A stretch of 64,000 nucleotides of DNA from Bacteroidota bacterium (GTDB lineage Bacteria; Bacteroidota; Bacteroidia; Chitinophagales; Chitinophagaceae). Every line of letters starts with the position of its first letter. Position 1 is the stretch's first letter. The notes under the pieces were generated by a model. That model searched no databases and was not told where the DNA came from. It was given only the letters and a program-made list of their open reading frames with translations. Position numbers and translations under genes: made by a program. Shown here one piece after another: positions 58,485 through 64,000 of this stretch. Location of the stretch: the NCBI GenBank assembly GCA_016183765.1, contig JACPEA010000008.1, positions 36,962-100,961 of the forward strand, given 5' to 3'.

Positions 58485-61467
58485 AAATGACCACGTTGAT
58501 CATTTTACCCTTGACAAAAATAAATTTCTTCAGGGCTTTCCCTTCCATCCATTTCTGCACCAGTTCATTGGCCAGTGTAATTTCCTGAACCTGCTCCGCA
58601 GTTGCATCTAAAGCAATGTTAATATTGGTACGCACTTTCCCGTTGATGCTGACAGGATATTCCTTGGAAGATTCAACTGTATATTTTTCTTCATATTCAG
58701 GGAATACCGCATCCAGCACAGAATTTTCATTGCCCAGCGCTTTCCAGAGCGCTTCGCTGATGTGCGGGGCATAAGAAGTGACCATGATCACCAGCGGTTC
58801 CAGTATTTCACGCTTATGGCATTTCAGGTCGGACAGTTCATTTACACAGATCATAAAGGCGCTGACCGCTGTGTTAAAACTGAAACGCTCGGTATCTTCC
58901 CCGATCTTGCGGATGGTCCGGTGCAATACTTTCAGTTCTTCGGTAGTGGCTTTCTCTTCGGTCCATACCTTGCCCTTCACTTCATCAAAGAATAAACGCC
59001 ATAGTTTTTTGAGGAAACGGTGTACGCCTTCAATGCCCTTGGTATCCCAGGGTTTGCTCTGGTCTACCGGGCCAAGGAACATCTCGTACATACGGAACGT
59101 ATCTGCACCGAATTTCTCAACAAGATCATCCGGGTTAACGGTATTGAATTTGGACTTGGACATTTTCTCCACTTCAATGCCACAATCAAAAACCCAAGGG
59201 TTATCCATTTTCTTGCCAGGCTCCAGTTTCAACGGATTCCCCACAGGACCTCCTTCGTAAATAAACTCACTATTTTGATACTCCGTCCTCCAATTCTTGA
59301 AAGCATTGATATCAAGTCTAATACCATTAACAAAATTAACATCAACATGCAATGCAGCTACAGTTATATCTTCAATATTTCTGAACCCATCAAGAGCATA
59401 TTTATGCAATATTTGGTTTAGTTGAGTTTTAACTGTATTCTCAATACCTACATCTTCAATATTTATTTTATTGCCTTTCAGAAGCCCTGCTGAAACGAAA
59501 ATTGTAGGAAGTTTTGACAAGTCGAAATCAGGTTTGAATATTCCCTGCCATAAAACTCTGTACACAAACCTTGAACTTCCCTGTATCATCCCCTGGTTCA
59601 ACAATTTTCTAAAAGGTTCATCAAAACCGATATGTCCCAGGTCGAACAACACTTTGGTCCACAAACGGCTGTACAGCAGGTGTCCTACGGCATGTTCGGT
59701 TCCGCCAATGTACAGGTCTACCTGGTTCCAGTAGTCACTCAGTGTACGGTCGCAGAAAGTTTCGGTATTGTGCGGATCCATATACCGCAGAAAGTACCAG
59801 CTGCTGCCGGCATAACCGGGCATGGTATTCGTTTCCAGTTCTTTGGCTACCCAGGCCGGGATATTGGCCAGCGGCCCTTCACCTTCCGGTCCGGGGCTGT
59901 AACTGTCCACTTCCGGAAGCAGCAAGGGTAATTCCGTTTCGTTCAGCGGAACGGCCACCCCGTTCTTCCATTGGATCGGGAAAGGTTCACCCCAATAACG
60001 CTGGCGACTGAAAGCGGCATCACGCATCTTGTAATTCACTTTCTTTTTACCGATCCCCATTTCTTCCAGCTTCGCATTCACAATGCCGATGGCATCGCGC
60101 ATCACCACCCCATTTAGGAACTCACTGTTCTCCAACTGGGCATCTTTGGTAGGGTTGGCATCCACGCCATTATAGTGTTGCCCGATAATATTGGTGATCG
60201 GGATATTGAAATGCCTTGCAAACTTATGATCGCGCTCATCACCACAGGGCACACCCATGATGGCACCGGTTCCATAACCAGCCAGCACATATTCAGAGAT
60301 CCAGATCGGGATCTGTTTTCCGTTGAACGGGTTCACTGCATAAGCGCCGGTAAAACAACCGCTGATCTTTTTCTCGGCCTGTCGCTCACGGTCACTGCGG
60401 CTTTTTACATAAGTGATGTATTCCTCCACGGCCGGTTTCTGCACAGGTGTAGTGATGCTTTCAATGAGTTCATGCTCGGGTGCGATGACCATGAAATCCA
60501 CACCAAAAATGGTATCGGGGCGGGTGGTGTAGACAGTGAGTGGCGAGTGGTGAGTAGTGAGTTCTTCACTCACACCTGACGATTCACGACTCACGATTAC
60601 AAAATCAATCTCGGCTCCATACGATTTACCGATCCAGTTGGTCTGCATCTCTTTCATAGCTTCGGAGAACTCGATGGTTTCCAAACCTTCCAGCAAACGA
60701 TCCGCATACTCAGTGATGCGGAGGTACCATTGGCGCAGTTTCTTTTTCACCACCGGGTGACCGCCACGTTCACTCACCCCATTCACCACTTCATCATTGG
60801 CCAGCACGGTTCCCAGTGCCTCGCACCAGTTCACTTCGCCGTAACCACAGAATGCCAGGCGGTAGTTCATCAATATATCCTGTTTCTCTTTTTCGGTATA
60901 AGCCTTCCATTGTTCAGCGGTGAAGCTGATGGAGGCGTCGCCGGGACATGCATGCCCCGCATTGCCGTTTTTTTCAAATTCGGCTGCCAGTTCCGCGATC
61001 GGCTCTGCTTTTCGTGTTGCCCGGTTGAAGAAACTATTGAAGAGTTGCAGGAAGATCCATTGTGTCCACTTATAATAACCCGGCTCGCAGGTACGCACTT
61101 CACGATCCCAGTCGTAACAGAAGCCGATATTGTCCAACTGTTTCCGGAAAGTATCGATATTCTGCACAGTACTTTTGGCGGGGTGTACGCCGTGTTCAAT
61201 GGCATACTGTTCTGCAGGCAACCCGAATGCATCATACCCCATGGGATGCAACACATTAAACCCTTTCAGTCTTTTGTAACGGCTATAGATATCTGAAGCG
61301 ATATACCCCAGGGGATGTCCCACATGCAAACCGGCGCCGCTGGGGTAAGGGAACATATCCAGCACATAACACTTCGGTTTGCTGAAATCGTTCTTTACAC
61401 GATAGGCACCATTCTTTTTCCATTGTGCCTGCCATTCTTTTTCAATTTTCCTGAAATCGTATTCCAT
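58483..61467 (-). CDS. leuS: Leucyl-tRNA synthetase
   Basis: A 994-residue class I synthetase, longer than the typical 800-950. The HIGH-type motif is PYPSGAGLHVGHPLGY (around residue 41), the editing domain includes TVYTTRPDTIFGVDF, and KMSKS is in VEKMSKSKFNTVNPDDL (around residue 768). Two parts stand out. Residues about 290-312 (SRESSGVSEELTTHHSPL) are encoded by a member of the dispersed repeat family, inserted in frame. DNA at about 59265-59600 is clearly richer in A and T than the rest of the gene and encodes KGNKINIEDVGIENTVKTQL and neighbours. Function should still be charging tRNA-Leu. Confidence 0.97.
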   Translation of the reverse strand: MEYDFRKIEKEWQAQWKKNGAYRVKNDFSKPKCYVLDMFPYPSGAGLHVGHPLGYIASDIYSRYKRLKGFNVLHPMGYDAFGLPAEQYAIEHGVHPAKSTVQNIDTFRKQLDNIGFCYDWDREVRTCEPGYYKWTQWIFLQLFNSFFNRATRKAEPIAELAAEFEKNGNAGHACPGDASISFTAEQWKAYTEKEKQDILMNYRLAFCGYGEVNWCEALGTVLANDEVVNGVSERGGHPVVKKKLRQWYLRITEYADRLLEGLETIEFSEAMKEMQTNWIGKSYGAEIDFVIVSRESSGVSEELTTHHSPLTVYTTRPDTIFGVDFMVIAPEHELIESITTPVQKPAVEEYITYVKSRSDRERQAEKKISGCFTGAYAVNPFNGKQIPIWISEYVLAGYGTGAIMGVPCGDERDHKFARHFNIPITNIIGQHYNGVDANPTKDAQLENSEFLNGVVMRDAIGIVNAKLEEMGIGKKKVNYKMRDAAFSRQRYWGEPFPIQWKNGVAVPLNETELPLLLPEVDSYSPGPEGEGPLANIPAWVAKELETNTMPGYAGSSWYFLRYMDPHNTETFCDRTLSDYWNQVDLYIGGTEHAVGHLLYSRLWTKVLFDLGHIGFDEPFRKLLNQGMIQGSSRFVYRVLWQGIFKPDFDLSKLPTIFVSAGLLKGNKINIEDVGIENTVKTQLNQILHKYALDGFRNIEDITVAALHVDVNFVNGIRLDINAFKNWRTEYQNSEFIYEGGPVGNPLKLEPGKKMDNPWVFDCGIEVEKMSKSKFNTVNPDDLVEKFGADTFRMYEMFLGPVDQSKPWDTKGIEGVHRFLKKLWRLFFDEVKGKVWTEEKATTEELKVLHRTIRKIGEDTERFSFNTAVSAFMICVNELSDLKCHKREILEPLVIMVTSYAPHISEALWKALGNENSVLDAVFPEYEEKYTVESSKEYPVSINGKVRTNINIALDATAEQVQEITLANELVQKWMEGKALKKFIFVKGKMINVVI
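60533..60598 (-). repeat. Dispersed repeat inserted in frame in leuS
   Basis: On the minus strand it contains CGTGAATCGTCAG, shared with 49328-49365, and AACTCACTACTCAC, shared with the clpP intergenic tract (29975-30096). It adds about 20 residues to the editing domain without a frame change. Confidence 0.78.
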
Positions 61468-61752
61468 ATTCTTTGTCCGTTAACGGGAGTTTTACTCAGT
61501 TGTTCGCTGATTTTACTGGATATTGAACCGTTTGCCTGCCGGCAGGTACAACAACAGTGGCTGCAAGCACCAGTATCGGGTAGGGGAATCCTAACAATTC
61601 TTTAACCCAATTCCGGCAGGAATGCGCTATTTTTCAACAGCAAATTGATCGTTAGGGTGGCTGCAAATGTAAGTCTTTAGGCTTCAAAACCGTACATTTG
61701 TCCCGGTCCGGTCCCTGTTTCCCGACCCAAACACATTAAATTTTTTGTAAGA
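61468..61752. other. Divergent intergenic region leuS / ftsX
   Basis: No gene is seen. It holds the perfect palindrome CCTGCCGGCAGG at 61535-61546 and the leaders of both genes. Confidence 0.55.
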
Positions 61753-62628
61753 ATGTCAGTTATCGGAAAATCATCCATGAAACGGAGTAAGCCCAATTAC
61801 CTGTACAGCATTATCGGCGTGGCGCTGGTATTGCTGATCATGGGTATCATGGGTTGGTTTTTTCTCAACATCAACTCGGTAGGGAACGCTTTTAAGGAAG
61901 ATATCCGCCTGAGCGCCTACCTCCGTACTCAGAACAAGGATACGATCGGGCAGATACAGCAATACATAGCCAACCAATCCTTTGCCAAGAATGTGACCTA
62001 TGTTGACAAGACCATGGCCCGACAGATCTGGAACAGTGAGAACAATGAGGACTGGGCGCAGATCCTGAAAGACAATCCCCTGCCCGAGAGCATTGACTTT
62101 TATGCCAAGGCCGATTACGTGAACAACGATAGCCTGGCTAAGATCTCAGCCAACCTGATGGCCGCATATGGCAACCAGATCACCGACCTGAAATACCCGC
62201 AAAAACTGGTAAACAACCTGAACGAAAGGGCATCCAAGATCGGGCTGGTATTCCTGGTGGTAGCGATCATTCTGGGCCTGATCGTGACTTTCAGTATCGA
62301 TAACACGATCCGCCTGGCCATGTTCAGTAACCGCTTCCTGATCAAAACCATGCAGATGGTGGGCGCCACCCGTGGTTTTATTGTAAAACCTTTGGATATC
62401 CGGGCGCTGATCAATGGACTGATCAGTTCAGGGATCGCTATCGTATTGTTATTCTCGATCATCAGTTGGGCAGAAAGCCAGTTCGAACCGTTGAAAGCGG
62501 TACGTGACACCAAACTTACCATCATCCTCTTTGGCGGACTGATCGTTCTGGGCATCGGCATCTCCGTTTACAGCACGCACCGGAGTGTGATGAAATACCT
62601 GAAGATGAAACTGGACGATCTATATTAG
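61753..62628 (+). CDS. ftsX: FtsX-like cell division permease
   Basis: A 291-residue membrane protein of the FtsX family: an N-terminal span (LYSIIGVALVLLIMGIMGWF), an extracytoplasmic domain (residues about 50-155), then three spans (about 170-190, 219-240 and 250-275). FtsX with the ATPase FtsE controls peptidoglycan hydrolases at the septum; ftsE is not adjacent, although the ABC ATPase at 44574 lies far away. It is followed by DUF3098 and uppP in a conserved cell-envelope order. Confidence 0.91.
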   Translation: MSVIGKSSMKRSKPNYLYSIIGVALVLLIMGIMGWFFLNINSVGNAFKEDIRLSAYLRTQNKDTIGQIQQYIANQSFAKNVTYVDKTMARQIWNSENNEDWAQILKDNPLPESIDFYAKADYVNNDSLAKISANLMAAYGNQITDLKYPQKLVNNLNERASKIGLVFLVVAIILGLIVTFSIDNTIRLAMFSNRFLIKTMQMVGATRGFIVKPLDIRALINGLISSGIAIVLLFSIISWAESQFEPLKAVRDTKLTIILFGGLIVLGIGISVYSTHRSVMKYLKMKLDDLY

Positions 62629-62700
62629 AGGCGGGGATCTGACAATAAAATATCTTCTGCCCAACTAAAAATCTATCTTACACTCTTACAAAACAATACC

Positions 62701-62949
62701 ATGAGCGAACAAAAGCAAAACGTAAACTCTACCTTATTTACCAAAGACAATTATACCTGGATGCTGATTGGCGGTGCGGTGATTGCTTTGGGCATGTTCC
62801 TGATGAGCGGCGGCAAAAGCACTGACCCAAAAGTGTTCAACACAAATGAGGTATATGGCACTACCCGTATCACCATTGCTCCCATCCTGATCGTGCTGGG
62901 CCTGCTGATAGAGGTTTATGCCATTTTCAAGAAACAAAAGACCGCCTAA
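62701..62949 (+). CDS. DUF3098-family small membrane protein
   Basis: An 82-residue protein with two hydrophobic spans (YTWMLIGGAVIALGMFLMSG and ITIAPILIVLGLLIEVYAIF) joined by a short polar loop. It is the typical small gene between ftsX and uppP in Bacteroidetes. Function unknown. Confidence 0.88.
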   Translation: MSEQKQNVNSTLFTKDNYTWMLIGGAVIALGMFLMSGGKSTDPKVFNTNEVYGTTRITIAPILIVLGLLIEVYAIFKKQKTA

Positions 62950-62972
62950 ACGGCAACCAAACCTGAATAACC

Positions 62973-62996
62973 AGCGGTGCGTGCACCGCTTTTTTG
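62973..62996 (+). terminator. Hairpin after the DUF3098 gene
   Basis: A perfect 8-bp stem (62973-62980 with 62983-62990), a 2-nt loop and a T-run (62991-62995). A second hairpin begins at 62999. Confidence 0.85.
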
Positions 62997-62998
62997 TT

Positions 62999-63025
62999 GA
63001 TAAGTGGATTGAGAATCCACTTATC
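62999..63025 (+). promoter_or_regulatory. Leader hairpin of uppP
   Basis: A perfect 12-bp stem (62999-63010 with 63014-63025) lies just after the terminator-like hairpin and 32 bp before the uppP start. It could act as a leader control element. Confidence 0.5.
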
Positions 63026-63056
63026 TGTCAATCCGCCAATCCCAAACCAACCTGTT

Positions 63057-63854
63057 ATGACAATTTTTGAAGCAGTAATCATTGCAATAGTAGAAGGCCT
63101 TACCGAGTTCCTGCCCATTTCTTCCACCGGGCATATGATCATTGTCAGTTCTTTCCTGCAGATCTCCGGCGACCCTTTTACCAAACTGTTCGAAGTGGCC
63201 ATCCAGTTCGGCGCCATCCTTTCTGTGGTGGTATTGTACTGGAAAAAATTTTTCCCGCTGAACCGTTTCAATTTCTATGTTAAACTGATCGTTGCCGTAA
63301 TACCTGCGCTGGCATTGGGCGCTTTTTTCTCCGATAAGATCGACGAACTGCTGGAAAGTCCGTTAACAGTTTCTATTACCATGCTGGCAGGTGGTTTTAT
63401 CCTGTTGTTCATTGACAGGCTCTTTCAACAACATACCATCGAAAAAGAGGAAGACATCAGTTTCTTCAAAGCTTTCACGATCGGCATCTGGCAATGTGTG
63501 GCTATGATTCCCGGCATCAGCCGCAGTGCTGCCAGTATCATCGGGGGTATGCAGCAGAAACTGACACGCAACCTGGCCGCCGAATTCTCCTTTTTCCTTG
63601 CAGTACCCACCATGGCGGCAGCCACTGGTTACAAATTACTGAAAGCGTATAAGGATAGTCCCGAACTGTTGTTCGACAAACATAACCTGTTGACCCTGGC
63701 TGTAGGGAACCTGGTAGCGTTCATCGTGGCCCAGCTGGCCATCAGGTTCTTCATCGGTTTCCTGCAGAAACATGGCTTCAGACTGTTTGGCTGGTACCGG
63801 GTCATCGTTGGCGCAGTTCTACTGGCGCTGGTGCTGACGGGATACCTGAAATAA
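63057..63854 (+). CDS. uppP: Undecaprenyl-diphosphatase UppP
   Basis: A 265-residue membrane enzyme from the ATG at 63057 (MTIFEAVIIAIVEGLTEFLP). It recycles undecaprenyl pyrophosphate in cell-wall synthesis and gives bacitracin resistance. The signature LPISSTGHMII (residues about 19-29) and the catalytic PGISRSAASIIGG (around residue 150) are intact, with about seven hydrophobic spans. Preceded by two hairpins. Confidence 0.95.
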   Translation: MTIFEAVIIAIVEGLTEFLPISSTGHMIIVSSFLQISGDPFTKLFEVAIQFGAILSVVVLYWKKFFPLNRFNFYVKLIVAVIPALALGAFFSDKIDELLESPLTVSITMLAGGFILLFIDRLFQQHTIEKEEDISFFKAFTIGIWQCVAMIPGISRSAASIIGGMQQKLTRNLAAEFSFFLAVPTMAAATGYKLLKAYKDSPELLFDKHNLLTLAVGNLVAFIVAQLAIRFFIGFLQKHGFRLFGWYRVIVGAVLLALVLTGYLK

Positions 63855-63869
63855 ACAGGAATGAACAAT

Positions 63870-64000
63870 TAAGAATGGATAATGTCGGACCAAGTATCCG
63901 CCAAGTATAGTGATGAACAGGAATACCTGGCACCATATCCGGAATAATTCTTAATTTTTAATTCTTAATTCTCAACTACTGCTACATGAAGACTGCCCCA
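63870..64000. other. Intergenic end of window
   Basis: AT-rich, with a degenerate direct repeat CTTAATTTTTAATTCTTAATT (positions about 63948-63971) and AATGAACAATTAAGAATGG near 63858-63876 resembling the ATGAACAAGG repeat. No gene start is identified. Confidence 0.5.

Overview
The window looks like a chromosome segment from a member of the Bacteroidota, most probably family Chitinophagaceae. The evidence is the mix of genes: a PorX-type response regulator with a PglZ domain, a fused LpxC-FabZ, two adjacent clpP genes ahead of clpX, MbnP/MbnH, DUF5777 beta-barrels, DUF3098, and AT-rich leaders without strong Shine-Dalgarno sequences. Genus and species cannot be fixed from the sequence alone.

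Layout. 0-7 kb: the 3' part of an aminopeptidase P gene, a BrkB-type membrane protein, a MazG-like pyrophosphohydrolase, a group III truncated haemoglobin, D-aminoacyl-tRNA deacylase, the rescue factor ArfB, an MbnP/MbnH copper and di-haem pair, and a flippase. 7.06-8.8 kb: an insertion-sequence graveyard. A Crp/Fnr regulator gene is cut after about 34 codons by a decayed IS5-like element, and a short secreted-protein ORF is cut by a decayed IS3-like element. 8.8-12.7 kb: a membrane redox operon (cytochrome c, small anchored protein, Tat-exported four-cluster Fe-S protein, NrfD-like quinol subunit, anchored periplasmic protein) with no visible catalytic molybdoenzyme. 13-27 kb: an envelope and redox region with four YceI-like proteins, two DUF5777 beta-barrels, three haem-binding lipoproteins, a porin, an OB-fold protein and several unknowns, interspersed with fRMsr, a DEAD-box helicase, a serine hydrolase and tRNA-Leu(UAG). 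27.7-32.5 kb: trigger factor, clpP, clpP, clpX. 32.5-39.6 kb: a TPR histidine kinase, acyl-CoA dehydrogenase, a helix-hairpin-helix protein, an MBL hydrolase and PorX. 39.8-45.3 kb: an HD hydrolase and lpxD, lpxC-fabZ, lpxA, then an ABC ATPase. 45-58 kb: alanine dehydrogenase, TsaE, a Cu-type P-ATPase, an S23-type four-helix protein, a RecQ-like helicase, a HerA-like ATPase, DUF2975 plus HTH, GroES-like, a broken gene, an OmpR-family regulator, RuvB and M23. 58-64 kb: leuS, FtsX, DUF3098 and UppP.

Most striking result. Three separate promoter regions (about 7.93, 16.54 and 22.07 kb) each carry two Crp/Fnr-type inverted repeats (TGAY-N4-RTCA), and in all three the repeats start exactly 22 bp apart. 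Each has a Bacteroidetes-like -7 element (TAnnTTTG, exact or near match) about 33-34 bp from the centre of the proximal site. Downstream lie the interrupted ORF before the NrfD redox operon, the YceI/haem-lipoprotein/DUF5777 operon, and the YceI/porin pair. This suggests one regulon, probably oxygen- or redox-controlled, linking poorly described envelope proteins to a respiratory module. The YceI/haem-lipoprotein/DUF5777 set occurs twice (13.5-16.4 kb and 23.9-27 kb). I regard it as the best candidate here for an undescribed system.

A second theme is a family of degenerate GTGAATCGT/ACGATTCAC repeats between genes and, in frame, inside leuS.
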